From NCBI GenBank assembly GCA_001822815.1, contig MHSR01000025.1:1-50230 (forward strand): a DNA stretch of 50,230 bases, written 5' to 3'. Of the stretch, positions 7,605 to 16,824 are shown piece after piece. The notes below the pieces were generated by a model, which was given only the letters and a program-made list of their open reading frames with translations, searched no databases and was not told the DNA's origin. This DNA is from Candidatus Terrybacteria bacterium RIFCSPHIGHO2_01_FULL_43_35 (lineage in GTDB: Bacteria; Patescibacteriota; Minisyncoccia; Terrybacterales; GWB1-40-14). Position 1 is the first letter of the stretch; each line of letters starts with the position of its first letter. The position numbers and the translations under genes were made by a program.

Positions 7605-9021
7605 TGCTTCACGCATACATTTAATCGGCATTAAGGGCGTGGGTATGACTGCGCTTGCCCAGATTTTATCCGGCTACGACAAAAAAATAACCGGATCTGA
7701 CACTGACGAGCGTTTTTTTACGGATAAAGTACTTAAGCATTTGAAAATCAAAGTTTACCGCCATTTTTCAAGAGAAAATATTGGTGATGTTGATGCGGTT
7801 ATTTGTTCCGCAGCCTATATTCTTGAAAAAGAGGGACAAGTTTTCGGTTTTGGTTCTGCGAAAGAAGAAATAGAGAAGGCCAAAGCAATGAATATTCCGA
7901 TTCTGCTTTATTCTGAAGCAGTTGCCGAAATTTTTAATGCTACATACGGTATTGCCGTTGCCGGCTCTCACGGGAAATCAACCACAAGCGCTATGGCGGC
8001 AGTTATGCTTGAAAATGCTGGCCTTGATCCACTCGCCATAGTTGGCACAAAAGTACTCAATTGGGAGGCAAATGCCAGAATCGCGCAAAATAAAAATTTT
8101 AAAAGCCTTTTTGTGTTGGAAGCAGATGAATATAAGGATGCCTTTTTGAGATATGATCCCAAAACCATAATGCTAACTAATATAGACTGGGATCACCCCG
8201 ATTACTTTAAAACGCCCTTGGCGTATAGAAAATCATTCCAAAAGTTTATTGCTAAATTAAGTAAAAAAGATAAATTTATATTTTTTGTCGATGACCCAGA
8301 GATTAAGGTAATTTCTGTCTCATGTCATGCGGGAATGAAAATAGGATACGGATTTTCTCCAGCAAGCCGTCTGCAGATTGTTTCATGGATCAGTCATAAA
8401 AATGGCAGCAGTTTTTGCTTGTATTTTGATGGCAAAAATATCGGCACATTCGATATACGACTCTTTGGACGACATAACGTTCTGAATGCCGCGGCGGTTG
8501 TAAGCTTAGGATTATCTTTAGGTATACCAAAAGATAAAATACGCCGTGGCTTGTATGCTTTTAAAGGAACGACCAGGCGTTTCGAAATATTATCGGCAAG
8601 TAATCCGGTAATTATAGATGATTACGCCCATCACCCTTCTGAAATAAAAGCCACCATTGGGGCAGCCCGAACAGCCTTCCCGGATAGAAGAATAGTAGTA
8701 TTATTCCAACCGCATACTTTTTCCAGAACCAAGGCGTTGTTTAAAGATTTTGTAGCAGCGTTAAAATTAGCTGATTTGCCATTAATACTGAGAACCTATG
8801 CTTCGGCTAGAGAAAAAGAATCGAGCGGAGGCATAACCTCAGTTGCCCTTTCCAGAAAATTAAAAACATCGCATTATAATAATATTGGTCAGGCCCAAAA
8901 AAATTTAAAGAAAATTTTACATCCGGATGATATATTGATAACCATGGGGGCGGGTAATGTATGGGAGGTAGGGCAATATCTCGCTAAACAACAACTCCAC
9001 GGCAAACAAGCAAGCGGCTAG
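7585..9021 (+). CDS. murC: UDP-N-acetylmuramate--L-alanine ligase (MurC-type Mur ligase)
   Basis: MurC adds L-Ala to UDP-MurNAc, the first step of the stem peptide. The N-terminal Rossmann loop is IGIKGVGMTALA, the ATP loop is GSHGKSTTSAM, and the Mur-ligase blocks EADEYKDAFL and IDDYAHHPSEI are present. The ATG at 7585 is preferred over 7579 because TAAGG lies 7 bases upstream; the protein is then 478 residues. EADEY rather than EADES is somewhat reminiscent of the Mpl recycling ligase, so a dual or Mpl-like role cannot be excluded. It lies apart from murD and murG, which are on the other strand. Confidence 0.88.
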   Translation: MRKLLNNASRIHLIGIKGVGMTALAQILSGYDKKITGSDTDERFFTDKVLKHLKIKVYRHFSRENIGDVDAVICSAAYILEKEGQVFGFGSAKEEIEKAKAMNIPILLYSEAVAEIFNATYGIAVAGSHGKSTTSAMAAVMLENAGLDPLAIVGTKVLNWEANARIAQNKNFKSLFVLEADEYKDAFLRYDPKTIMLTNIDWDHPDYFKTPLAYRKSFQKFIAKLSKKDKFIFFVDDPEIKVISVSCHAGMKIGYGFSPASRLQIVSWISHKNGSSFCLYFDGKNIGTFDIRLFGRHNVLNAAAVVSLGLSLGIPKDKIRRGLYAFKGTTRRFEILSASNPVIIDDYAHHPSEIKATIGAARTAFPDRRIVVLFQPHTFSRTKALFKDFVAALKLADLPLILRTYASAREKESSGGITSVALSRKLKTSHYNNIGQAQKNLKKILHPDDILITMGAGNVWEVGQYLAKQQLHGKQASG

Positions 9022-9085
9022 ATCGTAAGACTTATCTCTGATGAATGGATGAAATTAAAGACTACCCAAATAAGCTAATTTTTGA

Positions 9086-9091
9086 TAAAAT
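9086..9091 (+). promoter_or_regulatory. -10 box just before a start codon
   Basis: TAAAAT ends 6 bases before the ATG at 9098, so transcription would begin at or next to the start codon. The -35 region is poorly matched and no ribosome binding site is present. Confidence 0.35.
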
Positions 9092-9097
9092 TTAGAT

Positions 9098-11785
9098 ATG
9101 AAAGGACTTGTTGTATATAAAGCCTTTTTTGCCACAGCTTTTGCAGTGGCGATTTTATTTTTTGCGATTTGTGCCCAGGCTCAGGATATAGATCAAAATA
9201 TCATCACTAATATTACTTTAGACGCCTATGGCCAGCCAATAACAAACTTGCCCCCGTCAACCCAAAACTCTTCAAATAGCGACGTGCCTCAAATACTGCC
9301 TCGCAGTACCTGGGAAAATACCATAGAACTCAAGAATTTGATGTTGTGGTTCCCAGAGGAAGATCATGTGCCACCGGATTATGCAGCCATAGAAAGAATA
9401 ATCGTGCATGACTTGGGCTGCTCTCTTTCTTCGCCAGCCTGCAACAGCGATACTGTAAATCCGGTTTATTTAATACAAAATATTTATCGTTTCCATGCCG
9501 CGCAGCGCGGGTGGGATGATATCGGCTACAATTATATAATTGACCGTCAGGGTCGCATTTATGAAGGTAAATTTGGCGGCAATGGCGTAAGGGGCGCGCA
9601 TGCCTACGTAAGCTCGAGATGCGAAAATTTTAATATTGGCAGTGTGGGGATTTTATTGTTGGGCAACTATTCCTCACCCCAGATAACACCGTTGCCGGAG
9701 GCTATGCAAAAAAGCTTAGTTAGACTTTCCGCGTGGATTGCGGCAACAAACGGATTAGATCTCACAGGAGTTTCAACCGAAAAAATATGGAAGAATATAA
9801 AAGTTTCAGACGGCAGCTGCGATATATCTCAGGGAGACTGGTCCGGAACATTTAGCGGACCGGTACTATTAAGTCATGGAGATGTTGAGCCCGGCAATTC
9901 CGATAAGTTTGATTTTACGAATTTACGTATCGAAGCTAAGCTCTATACGGACAAAATAAAAAATTTGGCGTACAGAGAAAATAACAGTACTTCTGCATAT
10001 AAAATTTCTGATGGAGTACTAAGAGAATTTGTGTCAGGGAGTCAAGATGAGGTTGTAGTCATGCCTAAAACACAACTCGATCTTTTCCCAATTGAGGTTT
10101 CAACAAAACTGCCGGACGGAACACTATTACGTTCTTACACACGCGATAGAATATATGTAATTGAAAATGGCAAGAGGAGAGGCATTACATCATCCGAACT
10201 TTTCACGTCTTTAGGATATAAATGGGAAGAGGTAAAATTGCTTTCTGACAGAGGCTTGGCTCTTTATCCGCTCGGCGATTCCAAGCCCTATCCGGATGGA
10301 GCTTTAGTTAAAGGAAATGGACCAGAAGTTTATAAATTTGAATCTTCGGCTTTAAGATACATAACTTCAACGGCCCTATTTCCAATTTTCCATTTTAGTT
10401 GGTCAAAGATAATAAAAATAAGCGATAAGGATCTTAATTCTTATTCGCAAGGTCCACCGATATTATTTCCAGATGGTACGCTTATAAGTACAGGTAAACC
10501 AAAAGCAATAATATATAAGGTGGAAGAAGGTCAAAAACGGCCGATAAGTTCAATGATTTTATTCGCAAAACTTAAGCTAAATTCCAAAAACGTCAAAAAG
10601 TTAAGCGAAAAAGAAGTAAGCTACTATCCGAGCGGCAAGTATATATCTTGGCCCGACGGAACCTTGTTGAAAACTAAGGATAACGACAAAATATGGTATA
10701 TTCAAAAAGGTTTTAAGCGCTGGATACAAAGCGCGGTGGTTTTCAAAGCCGCTGGATTTTCATGGAAATCGATAAACGTAATTTCGGCTGATGAATTAAG
10801 CGATTATCCGGAAGCGCAGGTGATTGCCAAAAAGGCGGATATAAAAGCCGCTCCCGTTGCTGTCGTGCAAGGCGATCAAACCTCAAGCGGCCAGGCTAGT
10901 TCCGAACAGCCAACAATTCCAGGCGCGACTTCGCAAGAATCAATAATAAGAATAGGTATTTATTCTCTTTTAAGCACAGAAAGTATCAGTATAAGTGTAA
11001 ATTCTGCTTATACCATAACCAGGACGAGCGCAGCCGACGAACAAAAAAATGCCGGCGATATGGTTAATATCGTTCCTTCGCAGAATTCGGTAATTCGTAT
11101 AATTCCTAAAGACGATAATGCCATAATAACAGTTAATTCCTATTCTAATCCTGCCTACAATGGAGGTAACGACAATACCTTCAGAGGCAAAATGGAAATC
11201 GCTTATTCAAGCGCCTCTCAAAAATACTGGGTTATAAATGAATTGTCAGTTGAATCGTATTTGAAAGGCATTGCCGAAATGGGCAATGGCGAACATCCAG
11301 AATACGCCAAAGCTTTTATGACAGCTGCTCGTTCGTACGCTTTACATTATGTACAAATAGGCGGTAAACGAGCCGGAGAAATTTTTCATCTCAATAATAC
11401 GTCAGGCGATCAATGGTATAAGGGATATAATTTTGAATTGCGCGCTAAAGACACTGTTGTGGCTGTGCTGGCTACACGCGGCATGGTTGCGTCGTTTAAC
11501 AGTAAGCCAATTTTGGCCGCGTATTCATCCGGCGCTCCCGGACCAACAAAAAACGCCTGTTTGGTTTGGGGCGGTAAATTTTGTACTGCCGACTTCCCTT
11601 ATCTTGGTGGAGGCGTTGATGATCCGCCGTCTACCGTCTATAAAAACATAGCCTGTTCTGATGCCAATCATTGTGTAGGCCTTGATGCCGATGGTGCCAG
11701 ACAAATGGCTTCTATAGGAGTTAATTTTGAAAATATACTTAAAACTTATTATTCAAGCACGATATTAACGCAGATATATAAATAA
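9098..11785 (+). CDS. Secreted amidase - four-repeat - SpoIID fusion protein
   Basis: This 895-residue exported protein has three parts. After a signal peptide (about 1-28) comes an N-acetylmuramoyl-L-alanine amidase/PGRP domain (about 95-280) with His104, His260 in SHGDVEPGN and Asp269 as likely zinc ligands. Four repeats of about 53-60 residues follow (338-391, 399-451, 458-511, 519-571), each starting near Pro-Asp-Gly and ending near Tyr-Pro. After a linker, a SpoIID domain (617-895) carries the catalytic Glu727 of GIAEMGN and the AARSYAL block. SpoIID proteins are lytic transglycosylases, so one protein could cut both the peptide and the glycan bonds of peptidoglycan. The repeats probably bind the wall. 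Confidence 0.88.
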   Translation: MKGLVVYKAFFATAFAVAILFFAICAQAQDIDQNIITNITLDAYGQPITNLPPSTQNSSNSDVPQILPRSTWENTIELKNLMLWFPEEDHVPPDYAAIERIIVHDLGCSLSSPACNSDTVNPVYLIQNIYRFHAAQRGWDDIGYNYIIDRQGRIYEGKFGGNGVRGAHAYVSSRCENFNIGSVGILLLGNYSSPQITPLPEAMQKSLVRLSAWIAATNGLDLTGVSTEKIWKNIKVSDGSCDISQGDWSGTFSGPVLLSHGDVEPGNSDKFDFTNLRIEAKLYTDKIKNLAYRENNSTSAYKISDGVLREFVSGSQDEVVVMPKTQLDLFPIEVSTKLPDGTLLRSYTRDRIYVIENGKRRGITSSELFTSLGYKWEEVKLLSDRGLALYPLGDSKPYPDGALVKGNGPEVYKFESSALRYITSTALFPIFHFSWSKIIKISDKDLNSYSQGPPILFPDGTLISTGKPKAIIYKVEEGQKRPISSMILFAKLKLNSKNVKKLSEKEVSYYPSGKYISWPDGTLLKTKDNDKIWYIQKGFKRWIQSAVVFKAAGFSWKSINVISADELSDYPEAQVIAKKADIKAAPVAVVQGDQTSSGQASSEQPTIPGATSQESIIRIGIYSLLSTESISISVNSAYTITRTSAADEQKNAGDMVNIVPSQNSVIRIIPKDDNAIITVNSYSNPAYNGGNDNTFRGKMEIAYSSASQKYWVINELSVESYLKGIAEMGNGEHPEYAKAFMTAARSYALHYVQIGGKRAGEIFHLNNTSGDQWYKGYNFELRAKDTVVAVLATRGMVASFNSKPILAAYSSGAPGPTKNACLVWGGKFCTADFPYLGGGVDDPPSTVYKNIACSDANHCVGLDADGARQMASIGVNFENILKTYYSSTILTQIYK

Positions 11786-11914
11786 AAAAGTCCCTTACCG
11801 AGAGATAGCAACGAGGGAATAGATTATCGCGATGAGAGACTGCGGACAAATAGATTACCGGTTATTCTTATTCGGCGGTACCAACCCAAATTGAGTAATA
11901 TTGTATGACATAAC

Positions 11915-12844
11915 ATGGTTCAGCAAAAGATTTTCATTATTGTATTAAATTGGAACGGTTGGCAAGACACTATCCAATGCCTAAACTCTCTTAAAACCGT
12001 CTCAGGCGGTCCGTTTAATATACTTGTGGTTGACAATGCGTCAACTGATGAATCTGTTGAGGAAATTAGTGAATATATTCAAAATCATCAACAACAAAAA
12101 ATTGCATTATTACAGAACGATAAAAATTATGGTTTTGCCGGTGGAAACAACAAGGGCATCAAAATAGCGCTTGAGCAAGGAGCCGAATGGATACTCCTGC
12201 TTAATAACGATACACAAGTTAACGAAAGTTTTATCAGCGAATTATTAAAAGTCGCCCAATCGAATCATAGATTCGGTATGCTCAACCCGAAAATTTTATA
12301 TGGTGAGCCAGGGGCGACAAAGCTAATTTGGTTTATTGGGAGCAAAATAAATCCTGTAACCATGCGCGCTACGCATATTGATTATCAAAAACAGGATATC
12401 GGGCAATATGACACCAAACAATTTATTAAAAGTGATTATGCTACCGGTTGCTGTGTATTAGTTTCGGCTAAATTAATAGAAAAAATAGGCATGATGCCAG
12501 AAGATTATTTTTTATACTATGAAGATGCCGAATGGAGCCTGAAAGCCAGGAAACAAGGTTTCAAGTGCGTGGTTGTACCAAGCTCCGTAATTTGGCACAA
12601 AGGCGCGGCATCAAGTAAGGCCGGTTCATCAAATTATATACGCTATCACGTACGAAACGGTTTAATGTTCGTTTCCCGCAACGGCAATTTTGTCCAAATA
12701 TTGCTAGCATATTTAACTAGTATTCCAAGATTTTTATGGCAAGTGATCAAACTAATATTTGTACCGTCCAAAAGATTATGGGCCAAAGCAGCGATGCGCG
12801 GTATAATAGATGTCTGGCTTAAGAAAAAAGGCAAAATTGATTAA
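11915..12844 (+). CDS. Family 2 glycosyltransferase
   Basis: The 309 residues begin with the nucleotide-sugar binding strand IIVLNWNGWQDT. LLNNDTQ near 103-109 supplies the metal-binding Asp, and the late YYEDAEWSLKARKQG block is typical of the rhamnosyltransferase-like branch of GT2. The C-terminus has a hydrophobic amphipathic segment that may touch the membrane. It opens a chain of genes separated by only 1-10 bases. The 129-base gap upstream contains a weak TCCCTT/GAGGGA stem and two copies of AATAGATTA but no clear promoter. Confidence 0.88.
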   Translation: MVQQKIFIIVLNWNGWQDTIQCLNSLKTVSGGPFNILVVDNASTDESVEEISEYIQNHQQQKIALLQNDKNYGFAGGNNKGIKIALEQGAEWILLLNNDTQVNESFISELLKVAQSNHRFGMLNPKILYGEPGATKLIWFIGSKINPVTMRATHIDYQKQDIGQYDTKQFIKSDYATGCCVLVSAKLIEKIGMMPEDYFLYYEDAEWSLKARKQGFKCVVVPSSVIWHKGAASSKAGSSNYIRYHVRNGLMFVSRNGNFVQILLAYLTSIPRFLWQVIKLIFVPSKRLWAKAAMRGIIDVWLKKKGKID

Positions 12845-12846
12845 TT

Positions 12847-13995
12847 ATGAAGATGGCCATAGATGCGCATTGTTTAGAGGGTAACCGTACCGGCGTTGGC
12901 CGGTATCTTTCAAGTATACTTAAAGAATGGCGCAAGGCTAACCTTAAACACGAAATAATACTTTATTTCAAAGACGAGATACCGGAAGATTTTTCTGCAC
13001 TCAACAATTTTTTCATTCCGAAATTACTGCCGCGAATATTTGGCAGGCGTAGCACTTTTCTTTTTATCCATTTTGCCATACCAAAAGCCGTCAAAGATGA
13101 TTCACCGCAGGTATTTTTTGCTCCAGAATATATAGCTCCGTTGGGATTGAAAATCCCGCTGGTACTTACCTTGCACGATATAATTTATGCCTCAAAACCA
13201 AAACTACATTCTTGGCCAAGTCCTTTTGACCGAATTTTTCTAGGCATGGTTTCGAAACGTGCGGCCAAAAAAGCCGCAGCTATACTTGTCCCATCAGAAT
13301 TCACAAAACTTGAAGTAATGCGCGTTTGGTCAATAGGGAAGAAAAAAATTTTTATAACACAATTGGCGGCTGGCAAAGAATTCACGCGCACGCAAGATAA
13401 GGGACTAATTGAAAAAATCAAAAATATTTACGGCATTACCGATAAATTTTTTATGTTTGTCGGTTCAGCTTTCCCAAGACGACATGTGCTGGAATGTATG
13501 AAAGCTTTTGCCAAAATCGCAGACCAAAATAGTGATTACCAATTTTTGATAGCCGGTGTTGATTGCTATAAAAAACCGGGCATACTTGATACCGTTGCCA
13601 AAAATTTTAATCAAGAACTTGGCCGAGAAGCCTTAGTAAGAAAAAATTTTGCTGCAAGTTCAGATCTACCAATTTTATATAGCGCGGCTGAGGCAACGAT
13701 ATGGCTTTCGGATTATGAAGGCTTCGGTCTTCCACCCCTTGAATCAATTTCTTGCGGGACGCCAGTTATTACCAATAAAGCTGGATCTTTGCCAGAAGTT
13801 GTAGGAGATTGTGCTTTTTTTGTCAGCGATCCATCAGACGCAAGCTTAATTTCATATGCCATGCTTAAAATAATCGAGGGGGGAAGAAATAAAGAGGCGC
13901 TTCAGTTATGTGGTCCCAATCGCGCAAAAAATTTTTCTTGGGAACAATGTGCTAAACAAACAATGGAAATTTTAATCAGTTGTGCCGGAAAATAA
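12847..13995 (+). CDS. Family 4 glycosyltransferase
   Basis: This 382-residue GT-B fold enzyme begins with AIDAHCLEGNRTGVGRY, the acceptor-side motif of mannosyl/rhamnosyltransferase-like GT4 proteins. The C-terminal half has the GT4 signature SDYEGFGLPPLESISCGTPV with the Glu-x7-Glu pair and a following GSLPEVVGD. It probably transfers a hexose from a nucleotide sugar to a lipid-linked glycan on the inner membrane face. A second ATG at 12853 would also be acceptable. Confidence 0.88.
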   Translation: MKMAIDAHCLEGNRTGVGRYLSSILKEWRKANLKHEIILYFKDEIPEDFSALNNFFIPKLLPRIFGRRSTFLFIHFAIPKAVKDDSPQVFFAPEYIAPLGLKIPLVLTLHDIIYASKPKLHSWPSPFDRIFLGMVSKRAAKKAAAILVPSEFTKLEVMRVWSIGKKKIFITQLAAGKEFTRTQDKGLIEKIKNIYGITDKFFMFVGSAFPRRHVLECMKAFAKIADQNSDYQFLIAGVDCYKKPGILDTVAKNFNQELGREALVRKNFAASSDLPILYSAAEATIWLSDYEGFGLPPLESISCGTPVITNKAGSLPEVVGDCAFFVSDPSDASLISYAMLKIIEGGRNKEALQLCGPNRAKNFSWEQCAKQTMEILISCAGK

Positions 13996-13996
13996 T

Positions 13997-15778
13997 ATGA
14001 CTGCTGTCAAAAAAATGGTCTTCTTGACTACCGCTGAGGCAATCTGCGTTTTTGCCATATATGCCGGCGTTTTGCCGTCAAAGACAGTCTTTGTATTGTT
14101 GGGCGGTTTAATATTAGTCATGGCAATTTTATCTTTGGATGAAGCAGTGATTTTTTTTGTACTTTCCATACCATTGTTTACCGCATTACCCCTAAGCATC
14201 GATTTTGATAATTTTGCGGCTTGGCGAATAATTGTTTTGTGGCTTTTTTCTGTTTGGATTTTCCGGCAACGTAAAACCGTATCAGCATTGAACTTAAGTC
14301 GGATAAAAAGTTTGTTATTACAGATCAACGTTTTTGAATGGTGCATCATGAGTTTATTTTCAGTCAGCTCGTTTTCTTTATTAGTTGCGGAAGATATTGG
14401 GTTTGGACTGCGTAAACTTATTTTTCTCGCAAATTTTATTCCATTATATATATTAGTTCGTTGGTTAAGCGCTCAAAGCGGCCCCAGAAATAAAATTTTA
14501 TTAAGCATTTCTTTAGCCGGATGCATTGCTGTTTTCGGAGGAATATTGCAATTTATCGTCATCCAATTTATTTCTCTTCATACATTCTGGAAACACTGGG
14601 CCCAGTGGGTTATACCTGTCTTTTACGGCAGCGGTCTTGGCGGGGTTTTGTCTGCCAGCAACACGTGGTTTTCTTATTATTCTAATGCGCCTCCAACATT
14701 GAGACTTTTTTCCTTTTTTCCAGATTCACATTCATTCGGTTTATTTTCTCTTATTGCTACCTTACCTACGCTTATTATTTTTAAAATATCTGCGGGATTA
14801 GCACGAAAAATAATGCTGACGCTGTGGATAATTTTATCATTATCTATATATCTTTCGGGAACACGTGGATTATGGCTTGCGGCTTTACCGATATTTTTTG
14901 GAGTTTTGCTAATTTATCTGCTCACAAACCACTTTCTTAATATCAAAAGAAGGTTGGCAGTAACCTTTTTGATTTCTTTTGTCGTAACAGTTTCTTTAGA
15001 AGCGTTAGTTTTGAACAATATTGCTATGATTGTAGCCTTCGGCGCATGCACTAAAATGCCTTTACTTTGTTCAAATCTATTAAATAGCGCATTTGAGTTG
15101 CCGTATAATCTTTGGGTTATAGTCTTGGGGCTCACGAGCGCATTGTTGATAACGCTAATAACTTACTGGTTAACGATCAAAAAACATGTCATGGAATATT
15201 CCTTAGCTAGAATAATACTTTTACCGCTTTTAGCTTTTCTATTACTATTGCCGGTATCCTCCATATTACTATCACGAGCTCACGGTGCAGGCGTAGTTAC
15301 AAAAGATGAAACACTTATTTTTAACCGAGCCAAATCAATCTTAGATATAAACGAAACCTCAAATAAGGCCCGTCTGGATATATGGCAAATCACAGCAAAA
15401 TCTGTTTTGGCCCATCCGATTTTCGGAGTTGGTCTTGGAAATTATGCCAAAGTATTAGGCGAAAAATTTGAAGCTAGCCGCCGTGGGGCTTCAGCTCATA
15501 ATTTATATCTTGATTTTGCCGCGGAAACTGGCCTCGTTGGCGGAGGTTTACTGATTGCGTTCTTTTGTACCATAATTTTTTATAGCTATAGGTTATTAAG
15601 ATATGCAAAGGAAGAAAGATTGAAAATTACCGGAGCCATTTTTGGCATTTACTTTTTATGGATAATGTTCTACAATTTTTTTGATGTCGTACTGATAAAT
15701 GATAAGGTTCTGTTATTGTTTTCATCGTTACTCGGGGCCTTCTCGGGTATTTTTATTGAAAAACGTTCGCGTATCTAA
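13997..15778 (+). CDS. O-antigen ligase/polymerase-like membrane protein (Wzy_C)
   Basis: This protein of 593 residues has a dozen or so hydrophobic helices. Near residues 455-530 it has the Wzy_C block: IWQITAKSVLAHPIFGVGLGNY followed by SAHNLYLDFAAETGLVGG, the family's His-containing loop. Such proteins ligate or polymerise lipid-linked glycans on the outer membrane face. The ATG at 13997 lies one base after the previous stop; a GTG at 13982 would overlap it. Its place among glycosyltransferases fits assembly of a surface polysaccharide. Whether it acts as ligase or polymerase cannot be read from the sequence. Confidence 0.85.
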   Translation: MTAVKKMVFLTTAEAICVFAIYAGVLPSKTVFVLLGGLILVMAILSLDEAVIFFVLSIPLFTALPLSIDFDNFAAWRIIVLWLFSVWIFRQRKTVSALNLSRIKSLLLQINVFEWCIMSLFSVSSFSLLVAEDIGFGLRKLIFLANFIPLYILVRWLSAQSGPRNKILLSISLAGCIAVFGGILQFIVIQFISLHTFWKHWAQWVIPVFYGSGLGGVLSASNTWFSYYSNAPPTLRLFSFFPDSHSFGLFSLIATLPTLIIFKISAGLARKIMLTLWIILSLSIYLSGTRGLWLAALPIFFGVLLIYLLTNHFLNIKRRLAVTFLISFVVTVSLEALVLNNIAMIVAFGACTKMPLLCSNLLNSAFELPYNLWVIVLGLTSALLITLITYWLTIKKHVMEYSLARIILLPLLAFLLLLPVSSILLSRAHGAGVVTKDETLIFNRAKSILDINETSNKARLDIWQITAKSVLAHPIFGVGLGNYAKVLGEKFEASRRGASAHNLYLDFAAETGLVGGGLLIAFFCTIIFYSYRLLRYAKEERLKITGAIFGIYFLWIMFYNFFDVVLINDKVLLLFSSLLGAFSGIFIEKRSRI

Positions 15779-15780
15779 TT

Positions 15781-16824
15781 ATGCAAAACCAGCCCCTTGT
15801 TTCTGTAAATATGGTTGTTTATAACGGCATGCACTGGCTAGAAAAATGTCTTGATTCTTTATTAAACCAGACATATCCAAATATCGAAATTTTGATTCTT
15901 GACAACGGCTCCAAGGACGGAAGTCGAAAATGGCTCCAGGATTTTACATCAAAATATGAAAAGATTAGATTAGTGTTAAATGAAAAAAATCTTGGCTTTG
16001 CGTCAGCGCATAATATCGGAATAAAAATGGCCAAAGGTAAATTCGTTTGTCTTTTAAACCAGGATATTATTTTAGACGAACAATTTATTGCAAACGCGCT
16101 CACTGGGTTTGTTTTTGGAAATACAGATAATGCTAGAATAGCTGCGGTTCAGAGTAAACTCTGTCGTTTGACACAAAATCTTAAGAAAACGAATATTCTT
16201 GACTCAACAGGTTTGGTTATATTAAAAAATCGCCGGGTAATAAGCCGAGGGCAAGGACAAGAAGATCGCGGCCAATACGAACAAAGAAAATTCATTTTTG
16301 GCGCAGACGGAGCGTTACCTTTATACAGCAAGGAAGCGTTGGAGGATATAAAAATTCCAACAGCAAATGGAGAATGGGAATATTTTGATGAAGATTATTT
16401 TATGTATAAGGAAGATGTCGATTTGGCTTGGCGTTTTATTCTTTTTGGATGGAGAACAGTTTATATACCGGAGGCTAAAGCCTGGCACGCGCGTGGTGCA
16501 GGAGAATCCGCCGCAAGATCTTCTATGGCCATAATAAAAGAACGAAGAAAGGTGCCTTCATGGACAAAATTCTATTCATGGAAAAATCAGCGCTTAATGC
16601 AGGTTAAAAATGAATCATCGGCATTATTTATAAAACATTTACCGTTAATTTTATGGAAGGAATTTCGCTCTTTATTATATATAATTTTTTTAGAACCACA
16701 GAATCTCAAAGCTATACCGGCGTTTATAATGCAGTTTCCTAAAGCTCTACGTAAACGTTCCTACATTACTCGTCATAAGCGCATAAACGACAACGAAATG
16801 AATCAATGGTTTAATCAGACATGA
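15781..16824 (+). CDS. Family 2 glycosyltransferase
   Basis: The 347 residues begin VSVNMVVYNGMHWLEKCLDSL and contain ILDNGSKDGS, LLNQDIIL (metal-binding Asp) and YFMYKEDVDLAWRFILFGW, the typical GT2 rhamnosyltransferase-like order. The C-terminal 90 residues are basic with short hydrophobic stretches, suggesting membrane association. It starts two bases after the previous stop and its own stop overlaps the LCP start, indicating coupled translation. It is only moderately similar to the GT2 proteins at 11915 and 17886, so each probably adds a different residue. Confidence 0.88.
   Translation: MQNQPLVSVNMVVYNGMHWLEKCLDSLLNQTYPNIEILILDNGSKDGSRKWLQDFTSKYEKIRLVLNEKNLGFASAHNIGIKMAKGKFVCLLNQDIILDEQFIANALTGFVFGNTDNARIAAVQSKLCRLTQNLKKTNILDSTGLVILKNRRVISRGQGQEDRGQYEQRKFIFGADGALPLYSKEALEDIKIPTANGEWEYFDEDYFMYKEDVDLAWRFILFGWRTVYIPEAKAWHARGAGESAARSSMAIIKERRKVPSWTKFYSWKNQRLMQVKNESSALFIKHLPLILWKEFRSLLYIIFLEPQNLKAIPAFIMQFPKALRKRSYITRHKRINDNEMNQWFNQT

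Noticed and set aside
12646-12834. Small minus-strand frames inside the glycosyltransferase genes
   Set aside because: They are fully antisense to conserved coding sequence and show no family pattern or start signals.
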